Assembly: GCA_932521025.1 (NCBI GenBank)
Contig: OW051468.1
Span: forward strand, 9,362,064-9,426,063
DNA length: 64,000 nucleotides
Reading direction: 5' to 3'
From: Oscheius onirici
Lineage: Eukaryota; Nematoda; Chromadorea; Rhabditida; Rhabditidae
How positions within the stretch are numbered: position 1 is the stretch's first letter; the number at the start of each line of letters is the position of its first letter. The position numbers and the translations under genes are program-made. Below are positions 9,801 to 25,749 of this stretch, piece after piece. The notes beneath the pieces were generated by a model that saw only the letters and a program-made list of their open reading frames with translations, was not told where the DNA came from and searched no databases.

Positions 9801-12800
9801 CTACATTCGTCGGAACACCCTGAACGCAATAAGGACAAATATGAACAATCCTAGACCAATAGCACAGTACTTCAAAATATCTACAAAGTTGGGAACAAAG
9901 ACGAATCCGATCCAGAGAAGATGATAGGTATCGTCGTGAAGATACGCTCTGGCCGATTGCCAGAAGAGCGGAATGATCGATGTTGGCATGTGCATGCATT
10001 GGCTGAAAGTTTTTTTATATTAAAATCGCTGAAATAAACTTACAAGACGATCTGGTTAGGAAAAGTCGGCATATTTACCATCAGTTGAACCACAGCTTCC
10101 ACAACAGTGCCGGAATACTGAAACGACCTTTTTCTCTTGAAAGTTTTCAGTTTTACCGGCTCGTGAATATAAAGAATTGGTCTGTGTTGCTCCAAATTAG
10201 GAGAAAGACCATAAACCGAGTCGGGAACCTCTTTTGGAGAATACACAAAATGCGGAGGACTGTACATGACGGAGAAAGGAGACGGCTCAAGTCTGCCTGG
10301 ATAACAGACCAGGGGGTACAGTCCCGGTGGGATGAGATATGTGTCGTTGATGAAGGATCCCTGGCAGCAGTTGTCGCAAAGATTTGCCTGTAGACTACAG
10401 TTGACTGCCTGCGGATTGACACAGAGCGACTGGTTTCTGTCGGGACAGCTCGGCCAATCGGGAAAGTAATTTTTCTTTTCGACGTTACGGTAACGGAAGC
10501 CAACGTTCTGGTCGGCCGTGGTATCCCATTGGTCGTAGTCGACGGAATAGCTGAAAGGAAGGGATTAAAGGAAGTCTTCGGTTAGCATGGTAGGACCGCT
10601 ACAAGTTTCTGTGTTCTCAACCAGGGGTGTTCGACTTTTGACTTTCGAGATGGGGTTTTTGGCACTTTCGACTTTCGAGGGAAAAAGTCGAAAGTTTGCT
10701 CGAAAGTCGACTGAAAATTGCGTGCTAATTTTTTTTTCTTTATCTTTCGTAATTTCGCATTGTGTCAATTTTCTCGCTCTTTTTCTTTTTTTTAAAGCTT
10801 ATTTTCTTCACATGAATATTGTTTTTCAGTCAAAATGGTTCGAGGAATCTATGACGGCTATTTTAAAAAAAGAATCTCAACCAACAAAAAATGTTCTGGG
10901 CTTACGTGTAAGCTGGAATGCTATGAACGGTCGTGTCGTTGAGATAGACGGCATCAAAGGATCGACAGAAGAAGGACTGGAACATCGGCAGCTTGTCATC
11001 CTTCTTCAAGTGCATCTTCGAAAAACTACCGGAATCTACAAAAAAAGGTCTGTCTAAACCAGACTTCTTTCTCGGTACCTGTCCCTCTGATGCTTCTGGC
11101 GTAGTCATCTCCCCACCATCCAGTCGGCAAGCTTGTCTGATTTCCCCAAGAGACGACCTCTCCAATTCTGTCAATGTCTCCCTTGCCAGTACGGATCCAA
11201 TACCACTCGTCCTGAGTGTCGTTGTAGCCTTGAAAGAAGCCCATTCTTGGCATATCCGGGATCGGAATGGGGATAATGTTCCGGCCATTGAAGAACAGGA
11301 CCTCGATTGTGTGAAGGAGCTGGCTATGAGCGGCTGTGAGAAGAGCGTCATTGTACCCGTTGAAGAGAATGTCTCCGACCGATTGCGTCCTGGAAAACTC
11401 ACTTTTCCATACAGTGACGGGGAGAAGAACTAGTTACATCAAACAAAACTTAAAGCGAGTGTCCGGCTACGAGCGACCAAGCGACCAAGCTGGTGCGCAG
11501 TAATTCAAAAAAATTGCCGCCAACAAGTATTTTACATTTTTCTACGCTTTGCACTTGTTATATCGTTTTCAAACCATGTTTAATCAATTTCGCATCAAAT
11601 GTTACATCAGTTACGTCTATTCCGACGTCAAAATTTCTATGCTACGAAAAGAGAAACATAGGAAAGGTCAGATTTTCGTCTTTTCCTTCCAGTTTTACTA
11701 TATTTTTGCTATCGGAATGCACGTATCTGATGTAAAATTTGATGCCGAATCGATTAAACCAGGTTTGGAAACGAAAAAACGAGTGTAAAACGTTGAAAGA
11801 GCGAAAATAAAAATTTTGGGCTGAGATCGTGTCGGGACCGCTGTAATCGTGATGGGACCTTTTTCGTAGCCAGACACACGCTTTAAAGAACGGTCAGTCA
11901 ACGGCACTCACACAAAAGGATATTCTCCCAGTAGAATCAGTCCCCACGAAATGAGGACTCGACCAGTTGGCGTCACATTGTATTGCGGATCCCACATGTC
12001 TGCAGCGGCTCCCTTAACATTTCAATTCCGTTTCTTCCTTATGAAACCTACAAGTCCAGTCGGATTGGGGATGGTTACCAGGTCTGTGAGACTGCACCCG
12101 TTACAGAGATCAGATCTCTCGAAATAGGTCTTATAGTTCTCGTAGAAAACTTGATCGCCATCAGCACTCCATTTCATATACTTCTTCTCCTCCTTCTCTT
12201 GAACAGTCCATGGTCCCGTCTAAAAATGGCTCTAGTTTCTGTTCAGTAGAATGAAAACTATAAAGATGATCACAAGAACTAAAAGTCCTTTAATTTTTCT
12301 CCCCTGGTCTTTTTGCTCCCTATGACTCAATATGCTGGAAGGTAAAGACGCGGTAAGGTCAAAACTTTGACAGTTGTACTCTCGGAGGGGAAATTTTACA
12401 TTGTTACACAGTAATTTATATAACCAGACTACTTGAACCAAAAAGAGTTCTTCTGAACTGATAATATGCCAGATCAGAACATCTTTGCCAAAAGCAGTAT
12501 ATTTTCCTATTCCTGTTTTCTGCCAGACCATTTGTGACCTATTTCGCTGCGTTTTTCCTATTCTACGAATCACCAGAGTCAATGGCTACCGCACTTTCCT
12601 CCGACACTTCCCGAAGGAGGTCGGAGGTAGCTCAAAAGATGATTCCACTAGATTTTAGAGAAGAAGATGAATTCCCCTGTCTAGAGTACAACCGAAAACC
12701 CAAGGTAAAATCTGAAGAATAGACGGCCAAACATGGGCATCTCTTGCGAACAACAGAAGAGAACAGTCATCGTACTGACAATAAAAATAATGCCTGGTAT

Positions 12801-13320
12801 TTTAGGAAAAGTTTCAGCTAATAGATTCGAGTTGAGTTAGGGTGTGGAAAGCACGATTTGGATCCCAAATAGTGTCCTCTGAAAATTTGAGCCACTTTGG
12901 ATCATGGGAAGTACCCTATGTCCGCCCCCTCTAAAAGTTACGGGACATTGTGTCTTAACTAGGTAGCTTTAAGTCGAATACACATTCCTTGAAATCACTT
13001 GGTAAACTGTACCTCAACAACAGCCGGCTTCGCTCCATTATAGATAATCTCGTCCGGATTGGTCACATTGAAGAAGTAAAAGCTCATTATGTTTGTCATA
13101 GGAGGATGAGACCATTGCCAGGCCGAGGTAGAAAGAGTCTTGTCGTTGTGCTGCTTGAATTGGAGATTCTAAATGCTCATTTGACTCCAATCTGTTTAAA
13201 CCGTACCGCTTCGACTTCCTTCTTATAAATAATCGGGAACGTGATCCACGTTACTATGCCAAAAATTATGATGACCACCGCAAAGATGAGAAGGATCCAG
13301 TCACACCGCACCAGTCGCAT
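9801..13320 (-). CDS. CD36-family scavenger receptor (SCARB/LIMP-2 type)
   Basis: Two-pass membrane glycoprotein of the CD36 family, which binds lipids or lipoproteins at the plasma membrane or lysosome. Nine exons join in phase to give 549 residues: 13320-13207, 13168-13013, 12219-12052, 12012-11912, 11389-11079, 11035-10906, 10550-10157, 10117-10044 and 10002-9801. An N-terminal membrane anchor (ILLIFAVVIIIFGIVTW) is followed by the family motif FYFFNVTNP. Next come QSVGDILF, IRGT followed by a CRS motif, a Cys-rich cluster (residues about 365-400), the segment SPPHFVYSP..VYGLSPNLEQHRPILYI, and a C-terminal anchor (AIGLGLFIFVLIAF) with a short basic tail. Many N-x-S/T sites are present. No break seen; intron 2 is the largest, about 790 bp. 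Confidence 0.9.
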
Positions 13321-13329
13321 CCTGGATTA

Positions 13330-14060
13330 TTATTTTTTATTATTTTGAAAAATGCCTAGAAAAGAAGATTCCCTCCCTTGCGTAGTCATGTCCGCATAGT
13401 GCTGCTGATAACTGGCCATGTTAACCGATTGTTATCTACACGCGGTACACGGAGTTTTGACGAAAAAGTTCAGGGAAATGAAACGGAGGGCGGGTAGACC
13501 TTCTCAAGAAGGCATAATTTTTGAATTCTAGCTTAGGACCGAGGTTTCCCCCGACTGTTTCCTTTTTGTCATAAAATGTACATATAATCTGCTATCAGTG
13601 TCTCGGGTTGAGGGCGTTCTCCGGGCAAGACGCTCTGTCTTGCTACTGGGTTAGGGTCTAATGTTAGTGAACTTTCGTCACCAACAGTATTGAGAACTGA
13701 CCTACATTTTAGTTTTTTTTCTACTGTCCAAAGTGAAAGTGCTACAAATTTTCAGAGAAGCTTTAAGATCCGTTACTGTCTCATATATCTTCTATATCTG
13801 TAAATAATTAGATCTTCTAGTCTGTTGGCAACGAAAAGAGTGAATCACTCCTGATCTATAGGAACTTCAACAAACTGGGAAGGGTCTGTTAACATTTCCA
13901 GCCAGAATCAGGAACAGACAAATGAATATGAAAAAGAGAATGGAATCGGTCTGGAGAAGTTCAAGAAGCAGGATAAGAATTAAGCCTGTTCGACTACTAG
14001 AGTCGCCTCTGCAATTGGTGATATGCTATCTGTCACCTAACTATTCATTCTCTGATAAGA
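13330..14060. other. No gene recognised; 5' flank of the CD36-family gene
   Basis: Intergenic sequence upstream of the minus-strand CD36-family gene, presumably including its promoter. No repeat structure or coding signal was found. Confidence 0.4.
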
Positions 14061-14065
14061 GGGTC

Positions 14066-14400
14066 TCGAATGCATCGTGGCACCACCCCGTTGCAACCGA
14101 ATTAATATAAAACTTTATTAGAAATTCAAAATATAATTTGAAACGAAGGGAGAATGAGAAATGACAAAATGAAAGCTAAAAAACTTTTGTTGTCTCTTAA
14201 GGCCTCAATGCAGAACGACGATTCAGCATCTGAAAGTTCAAGAATTATGCGTTATCGTTCCATCTTTATCATGCCCACATGGTTAGCTATCAGTCTATAC
14301 GATAAAGGACGCACTAACCGTCTGATCGTTCACGTTGCTCTGTCTCATCAGAGACGGTCCATTCCGCCTGATTCTTGGGTCCTAGTAGAGCGACAGGCTC
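14066..14400 (-). pseudogene. Broken partial duplicate of the junctophilin 3' end
   Basis: Bases about 14066-14215 match 14916-15073 (3' flank of junctophilin). The match then jumps to 15485-15650, the 5' edge of the last exon, the preceding intron and most of exon 10. The intervening 411 bases (15074-15484), holding nearly all of the last coding exon and its stop, are absent. The copy therefore cannot encode the membrane anchor. It lies about 0.5 kb beyond the real gene end, in the same orientation. Sequence from 14400 to 14580 is unrelated. Confidence 0.85.
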
Positions 14401-14915
14401 AATTTGCTTATAAATCACGAATCGATCGAAGACAATGGTATCCTCCATCAGAGCTCAATTCGAGAACGGTGACATACACTTTATCTTCTGTCGCCAAAAT
14501 GTTCAACTGCCGTGCCGACTTCGTCGCCTGCCGGCGTCGTAGCACCAAACTTTTCTACCTGCTCATTACCGTTTTCTAAAGCTTTGTACTTCCCTCTGAC
14601 ACAATAGTAGACAAAGTCGAAGCCAAAGAAAACTCGAAGTTCAAAAGCTACTTGCTGTCTAATCTTGACAACGCTTGACTTGCTACGACGATCCTCGTGG
14701 CCATGGACAAACAGACACCATAGTTTTTTAATAGTTTAGATTCCGTATAACAATGCAGATTTTGAACCAGGTGAGGTAGAGAGTGTTTAAATAAATAAAT
14801 AAAAAGGCAAAATTAACACTACTCAATGAATTTTTTGCAGAGTTCTGTACTTTGAGAGAGAAGCAAAAACGTTGGATGATTCCGTGAGAATGAGCCTGTA
14901 CAAAACGTGAGAGCG

Positions 14916-15073
14916 TCTGGAATGCATCGTGGCACCACCCCGTTGCAACCGAATTAATATAAAACTTTATTAGAAATCCAAAATATAATTTGAAACGAGG
15001 GGAAAATGAGAAATGACAAAATGAGAAAGAGAAAGCTGGAAGACTTTTGTTGTCTCTTAAGGCCTCAATGCAG
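14916..15073. repeat. Source of the tandem partial duplication
   Basis: 3' flank of junctophilin, nearly identical to 14066-14215, including the GCATCGTGGCACCACCCCG block. Confidence 0.85.
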
Positions 15074-15138
15074 TATAGTAGTCTTGAGAGTACTTTGAAG
15101 GGCAGTGGGAGGAGGTTCGATCGGGGGGTAAAAGACAT

Positions 15139-19366
<4,228 letters not shown>

Positions 19367-19369
19367 CTC

Positions 19370-22300
19370 CCATTGGAGACGAGTGGTCTTTTCGCGATTC
19401 TCTCGCGGCTCGGCCCGGCCTGAAGAAGGTACTGCCTGTGCTGCTCTCGCTTCTCTCACTCACGGGCTCCCTGCTGACCACGCCGCGCGGCTGAAAAGAA
19501 AAGAGGAAGTTAGAGAGTCAAGAGAGAGAGGATTTGCAAGGATTGGGGCACAGAGGCACAAAGTGCAGGCAGAGGGTGGCGGGGTCGAGTGTAATGCGGA
19601 GAGGCCCTGTTTGCACGCCCATTGTGCTCCCCTCTTGACCTGCTCCAGCTCTTCGGAAACAAGAGAGCTGATGAAGACGTCTGCCTCAAAACTAATCTCG
19701 GCAGCCGCCCGAAAAACTTTTACTAGCCCCTTTTTCTGACGCAATTTGGTCGTTTTATCATTCAACCAATGTAATCTGCGCTAATGGATACTATAGTCTG
19801 CCAACGACCAGAGGGAGAATCTGGTAGCTCTGGGAAAAAAGTCGAGCAGAAACAGATGGCAAAGAGTTTGAAGCACCAGCATGCGCTCGAATTTGAGATA
19901 TTTTTCGACAAAAGAATCTTGTCCAATCAAGATGCGTCGACAGGCTATTACACCAAACTGTAAGAGAAAAATATAAAGAAGAGCAAGACAACCGATCAGT
20001 TTTTCAGACGAATTCTCAAAGACACCAACTGTTGGAATACGAAATTTGGTTCCTGTGAAAAAGGAAGAAGATATCCCAAAAGCAGCAATTGGAACAGTGG
20101 AAAAGAAAACTTGAGACAACTTTTGTGCTTTTTGATTACTCTTGACAAGTCTCTTAGACTAGATGGGACAAGTCAACCAGAAAAGTTTTCAAAAACAGTT
20201 GAATCTCTAAAAGGAACGCAGTTCAAGTCGTTTCGACGATTTTCTTAAACAGTTTTGAGTGAGAATTTAGCTGACGATTCAAGGCTGTTGTGCTTGTGTA
20301 TTTGTAAATGCGTACCATGACAAAATAATTAAAAAGAACTGAACTTTGGGAATAGATTGGTATTCCCCGTTGAAAGGCTGAAGTCTCCACTTGAACAGTG
20401 ATCCATCAGAAACGGGATCAATAGTTCTGGGATAGATAGTGTAAACGAAGAAAAGAAAGACTGTCAACAATTTTTCTTAAAATATAAAGAGCTCGCAAAG
20501 GAGTCGAGGAGACACAGGAAGTGAGCAGTCACTCTGAATTTTTGAAGCGTAATGCGAAGCCGTCGGATATTCTCACGACGAGCTCTCTCTCCTGCCTTCA
20601 AAGTTTCAAAACAAACGAGAGAGTGAGGGTGGTGGGAATGTAATCAAGCCGCGCATTACATTCATCAGACATTCAGAGCTACGCTTCACTCTCTTTCACT
20701 CACATTTACTGCTTACTGAGTGCGGGTGGGGAAGGAGGAAGCTCTGCATCTGGTCGGTCAAAGAACATTAACTAGGCTGGAATCACTGACCAGTGGATTA
20801 TCAAAAAGAATGCCTGGAGTCCTCACAACTTTTTTCTCAGTTTATTGAGAATCCAGAGAAAAATTAGCACTCTCTAGGTATTTTCCTAGACTATTCAGAG
20901 ACTTGAACCAAAAAATGTTCTATGGATTGATTTCGTGACCGATACACTAATAGTAATGAAGACAGTAACAGTAAAAGTGAGTCTAAAATAAAGATGAGAT
21001 GAGAATAGCGGTCCTGAAAAGATTTAGAGAAAAGAATGAGACGGCTGTCAAGGGTGAAAGTTTGAACTAAAAGGTGTAGCTGGTCAGGATAAATCAAGCT
21101 AACAAATGTTCAGTCTGGGTTTCAGACTATGGAAGTACTGACCGTTTAGACAGAGGCAAAGAACAGATACTGAGAGGCTTTTGGGAAGAAAGTCAGTAGA
21201 GTCTGACTTAACAGAGTCACTTGGATAGGCTCATCCAAAACGAGACTATGATGTTCCCAAAAGAAGAGAAGACAGTTGAGACAAAGCTTGCTCGGAGACC
21301 CAATCCCGGCTGTCAGAATGCACGAGTAGGTAGGTGAGGAAGGGCGAGGAGAGAAAGACGTGATTTGGCACTCCAAGAGAGAGAGAAAGAAAGATCGAGA
21401 TCATTGTGAACAAGGAGCCGCGAGTCGGGTGCGGCCTCGGAGAAAGAAAACAAACTGCCGGGAAGCTCGAGCGAGAGCGAGAGGGAGGGATTGAGTGGAG
21501 ATCCACATTGATCGATTGGGGATGAAGGAGGCGGAGTTAAAGAGTGAGAGAGCGAAGAGAGGGCTGAGCCGGCTTCGCAGCAGCCGGGAGCTTGCTCGCT
21601 ATAAACAAAATCAATAGGAGGCCGACGGCCTGGTCGGCTGGTCCACACCTGCGAGAAGGAAGACGGGGGCACATCCCCCAAGGGCATTTTGGCGACTTTG
21701 TCCACTAAAGAAGAGAAGGGGTTCGAAGAAAACGATATGGAAAGAGAGAGACGCATTCCTAAGTGAGTATTCTCCCCCCTCAGCTTGGGGGACACGTACA
21801 TTCCCCCAGGGAGCAATCGACAGCCCAACCCCTAATTATCAGCAGATAGATGCCAGCGTGTGGCAATTAGACCCAGAATACTCTTCCCTTTTCAATTGAG
21901 TCACTTTCCGTTTACTAGAAAGTTATTAGCTTCGTTATGGATCGTCTGTCTAGTCGCGTCTCTGTAACATCTTGGCTGACAACTACCGTAGCCAGACCAG
22001 AGAGTCTTTTGTTCAGTAGAAATGTTAAATAAAACTGAAAAGTCTGTTGAGACTGAATCGTAAGTACCAGTTGCTTCACTCTACAAACTGACTTCCTCTT
22101 CTGCTTCTGCGTCATCGACTCGAAAATGGGCAACAATCTTCATCGTTGTCGTCAGAAACTGAACATTAAAATGGTGCTTGAAAAGTGTTTTGGAAAAGGT
22201 ACTGTAGTATATACTGCGTTCTAGGAGTTTCATACCAAAGCAGTAATAGACTCCCCGACAGATACCTGATCCGAACCAGATCCTGACCTGACAATTATAC

Positions 22301-23180
22301 TTGGGCGTCGAGTCAAAAAGTCGAGTCACGAGTCGAGTTCTGCTCTTGCTAGCTCGCGAGTCGAGTCGTGTTTTATCAATACATACAAAAATAAAAAGTT
22401 TATTTGGCCTAACAAACCGGAAATAACAAAAGTTGATCGCAATTGACTGTATTCTCTTCCTTAATCGAAGAATATTTCAGCCGCGGAATTTGAAATCGAG
22501 GGTCGGAGAGGGAGCTCGAAAGCTGATTTCACTTGGGTGGGGGTCATATTAGGAATTCTACTGTGACGAGACGATTATCCCCCTCCCCCCGGTACTGACA
22601 TGAGTTCCCAACCAGTCTTACGATTTATTTTCTCTGCTCATCCAGAAATCTTTGGCCACAAGAGGAAGGCTCCTTCAAAAGGAAAACTCTACACTTCTAT
22701 TATAGAATAACTTTGAACTTTTATTTACATAATACTTTCCTAGCAACTGCCAATATCTGAACGTTTCCGAAAAACATACGGATCTTTCACTTCCGGCCAA
22801 ACTTTCGGGGCTGAAGAGTGACAGCTGCGACCGGCAGACCAAACTATGGAATTCAAGGAATTTTTCTCGCAACCCACTCAAAATGACAGATTCTTTATTG
22901 AATTTTTGGATATTTCTTGCAAAAACTTTTTGTAACTATTCCTAATGTCTCTATCTTCAAGTACCACCCACGCGGCACGTAACAATGTCAGGCATTGGCT
23001 AGAGCAGTGCAAATCAAATCAAGAGAAGGACTCGCACGGAGGAGGACGAAAAAAAAGTGGAATTGGAAAGGACCAACCTTGTCTGAACTTTTTTTCTAGT
23101 TCGGGCTGGTTTTTGAGGCTTTTGGGCCAAAAAGAGAGTGCTAGGAAAATGGTTTATTGAATACAAAAAGATGTGGTACC
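19370..23180. other. Long stretch without recognised genes; GA-rich
   Basis: 5' flank of junctophilin. It contains purine-rich GAGA tracts (20570-20720, 21330-21560, 21720-21760), possible promoter or regulatory DNA. Reading frames here have no family resemblance or splice context. A cluster of GAGTCGAGTC-type short repeats occurs at 22308-22370. Confidence 0.4.
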
Positions 23181-23184
23181 ATCT

Positions 23185-23418
23185 TCAAACTTCGGGCCCT
23201 TCTCCGCCAGGAAAGAGCTTTGTGACGTGATTTCCATTCAGCAGGATCATATCCAACTTTGCCACCTTCTTTCCTTCAGCTGTGTGCTCGTATTCGACCT
23301 GAAAGTGAATATTTTAGCAAAGTAGAAAATTTAAAAAAAGTAAGACTTACAACATCTTCTAACACCATGTTGACGTAATCGTCGAATCCAACTAGCGTGA
23401 GGTCCAGATAATGTCGTT
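23185..23418 (-). CDS. lsm-5: LSM5-like U6 snRNA-associated Sm protein, N-terminus not found
   Basis: LSm5 is part of the LSm1-7 and LSm2-8 rings that act in mRNA decay and bind the U6 snRNA 3' end. Two exons, 23418-23351 and 23298-23185, encode the Sm1 end and Sm2 motif: LVGFDDYVNMVLEDV, VEYEHTA, KLDMILLNGNHVTKL and the LSm5-specific tail PGGEGPEV. The first about 40 residues of the family (the beta-1/beta-2 strand region) are not encoded in the adjacent sequence. Instead, a LINE 3' tail lies at 23490-23845. Either the first exon lies farther away or this is a 5'-truncated copy. A possible alternative acceptor at CTAG before TTGGATTC would drop the diverged residues at the start. Confidence 0.75.
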
Positions 23419-23489
23419 CTGACAGGAGCAAGCATCAAGAGTCAACTCACAAAAAGACTACACAATGCGTTGAGTACAGCTATTAAACA

Positions 23490-23850
23490 AGAGATAAGGG
23501 TATGACTACTGGAGCGTCAAATGCTTGGAGCGAAATGGAGCGTCGAATGGTAGGAATCACTCGAGCACACAGATGGACCAATGAAAGAATTCCACTATCA
23601 CGAAGCTGGACGACTGGATAAAAGTTGCTGATTTGAGGAAAGTCCAATGGGCAAGACGAATCAAGATCATGAAACCGGACTGATGGGCATATATAGCAAC
23701 CAACTGGATACCTTATGACAAACATCGGGCTAGAGGACAACCTCCTCCAAGATGGAGAGACTTTGTCAAGCGATGTTTTGACAGTAACTGGTGGAATGAG
23801 CCGACGGATGAATGGGATAGAGTCATCGACCATCTTAGATAATTCTATGA
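23490..23850 (+). mobile_element. LINE 3' tail fragment
   Basis: The plus strand shows the end of a LINE ORF2 with frame breaks: MERRMVGITRAHRW, then RARGQPPPRWRDFVKRCFD, then a stop. It is followed by a short ATAAATAAATAAAA tail, the usual 3' end of such elements. It is the same class as 6822-7450 but a different copy. Confidence 0.65.
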
Positions 23851-24013
23851 TTTGGCGTTATAAATAAATAAAATATGGCTACTGGATAGAGATGTGCTAG
23901 TGTGAGAACTACCGAGACTACTAGACAAGAAGCATACGTTCTGAGAAGAAAACCATCAAAAAAAACAAAAAGTGAGAAAAAACATGGGGCTAGGCTACAC
24001 CGTTTATTTATCA

Positions 24014-24841
24014 TTAGTTTATTTTTTCGTCGGAAGAGCCTTGGTGCCCAGGTTGGCCAGTGGAGCGGTCGGCATCTCTGGGATGGTCTTGGAGACGGGA
24101 GCAGTCGACTTGGTCGGAGCTGTACTCTTGGTCTGTTGACTCACAGCCGGAAGTTTCTGACTCTGCGCTCTTCGTCTGCTGGCTCTGAGTCGGAGGAGGA
24201 GGAGGGCCGTTAGCCGGCTGCTTCTTCTCGTCGTCGCTGTCCTCTCCTTCACTTGCAGACTCGGACATCGGAGCCACGTCTCTATACATCAGAAGAACGG
24301 CCGGATGACCCTGCTGAGCCGGCTGAATGATAGTCGGAGTCTTTCCTGTGGCCTCCTGATCCACCAGTCCTTCGCCCTTGACGATCTTGGCGCGACGATG
24401 AGTCAGCGAGTGATTTGTGGCCGGGTCGTGCGACTGCTCCACGTCGTTGTAGCCTTTGAAGAGGATGCGCAGTTGATACTTCCTCATCTCCTGTCCGACC
24501 ATTTTCGCCTGGAATTTGTGCGAAGTCCACATCTTCTGGACGTTAGTAGTCGATCCCGGAGCGATGGTGTAGATGATGGTGTAGTGATCCTTGAGCATCT
24601 GCTGGACCTGCTGAGTCGGCTTCAGTCCCTTGAAGATGAGCTTGACCGTCGTCTGATCACCCGGCTTGACCATTCCGTAGACGGGACGCATCTTGTAGAC
24701 TCCGGGACGAGTAGATTTGAGCTTGAAGGTGACGAGTTCAGCTCCGGGATTGCTGATGACGAGGTTGACACTCTGCTTGGTAGCATCCGGATTGTAGGAG
24801 ACGCTCTCGCTCGGACTGAAGCTGACCTTCTCCAGAACCAT
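24014..24841 (-). CDS. MSP/VAP-domain protein
   Basis: Cytosolic protein with an N-terminal major-sperm-protein domain (residues about 3-125). Visible motifs are VSFSPSESVSYNP, VISNPGAELVTFKLKST, MRPVYGMVKPGD and YTIIYTIAPGS. The tail of about 150 residues is disordered, Ser/Gln/Pro-rich and acidic (GEDSDDEKKQ, GPPPPPTQSQQ). There is no C-terminal membrane anchor, so it is unlike VAP and more like nematode MSP-domain proteins. The frame is open without introns for 275 codons. The chosen ATG immediately precedes the domain (MVLEKVSF). The frame stays open upstream to 24958 but with a splice-like CTGCAG at the join, so a 5' exon is possible. Confidence 0.8.
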   Translation of the reverse strand: MVLEKVSFSPSESVSYNPDATKQSVNLVISNPGAELVTFKLKSTRPGVYKMRPVYGMVKPGDQTTVKLIFKGLKPTQQVQQMLKDHYTIIYTIAPGSTTNVQKMWTSHKFQAKMVGQEMRKYQLRILFKGYNDVEQSHDPATNHSLTHRRAKIVKGEGLVDQEATGKTPTIIQPAQQGHPAVLLMYRDVAPMSESASEGEDSDDEKKQPANGPPPPPTQSQQTKSAESETSGCESTDQEYSSDQVDCSRLQDHPRDADRSTGQPGHQGSSDEKIN

Positions 24842-24959
24842 CCCAGCTAACTGCAGACGTTGAACTGAAGCTACTTCGCAACTGATGTCCTTTAGACTTG
24901 ACTCGTTTTGACAAGAAATGGAATTGGACTTGTCGGGACTTGCGAACGCTAACACCAAT

Positions 24960-25465
24960 CTTCTGTTTTGTGAAGTTAATCATCAAACGACTGATTCTTA
25001 CAAAAAAAACGTGATTTAGGAGAAAATTAGTGAAATGTTCGAGCTGTGTTCGTGTTGGCATTTTCGCTAACGAACATTGGGACGGGCAAAAGTTCGTGTT
25101 CGGTTCACAGGCAAACAAAAAGTGCACTGTTTGGTTTCAGCCAAAAAATTTAGAGGATGTTCGGCTCGTGTTCCCCGAAAATTTCAATATTCGCCCAACC
25201 CTGCTGCCTACACTTCAATTGGGAACGTTGGATCAAGCAGTTCTCCGAAATGTACAAATAACTCCCAGATGGCTGAACATAACTTTTTTTGGTTCATCTT
25301 TTCTGAAACACCTGCAATCTGACAATACATTTTTTCCGCAGAACCGACCCCTGATCATAATTCAGTTCTCCCGCAGTTTTTTCCCCCATCTACAATTACA
25401 ATTTATTTATTTGACGGAATCGAGGGGTATCATGCAGAAACTGTAGTTTCTTGGAATCCTTCGCC
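24960..25465. other. No gene recognised
   Basis: 5' flank of the MSP-domain gene. Reading frames lack family resemblance. Confidence 0.4.
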
Positions 25466-25470
25466 GCTCT

Positions 25471-25749
25471 CAGGTCTCGACCACTGCCCAGTTTCTTCTC
25501 ATCCAGGAGGTGACATCCTGACCGAGTCGTGAAGACATCTTCTTGATTGGAGTTGTCTTCTTGTTCAGGTACACGGCTTGACTTGGTGGAATCACTGTAG
25601 AGACGAGCATCGCTGGCGGAGCCATGAGTGTTGACTTGACAATCCCGCTGTGTCGCAGTTCTGGGATTGGAATCCTCTTCTTTCCACAGTAGATTCTGAC
25701 GTTGAATCACTGAGGAGCGCTTCAAGAAGCACTCGCACAGCTTGTGAAA
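25471..25749 (-). repeat. 290-bp dispersed repeat, copy 1
   Basis: Nearly identical over about 280 bases to 55349-55639, in the same orientation. On the minus strand both copies keep long open frames. In the distal copy one frame reads IPIPELRHSGIVKSTL and ends in WAVVET plus TGA exactly at the repeat edge, so the repeat may derive from an exon of a coding gene. Unclassified. Confidence 0.75.

Noticed and set aside
19781-20119. 112-codon hydrophobic reading frame on the minus strand
   Set aside because: No family resemblance, no start context, no splice partners; composition fits AT-rich chance reading.
24305-24850. 181-codon frame antisense to the MSP-domain gene
   Set aside because: Shadow of the well-supported minus-strand MSP domain.
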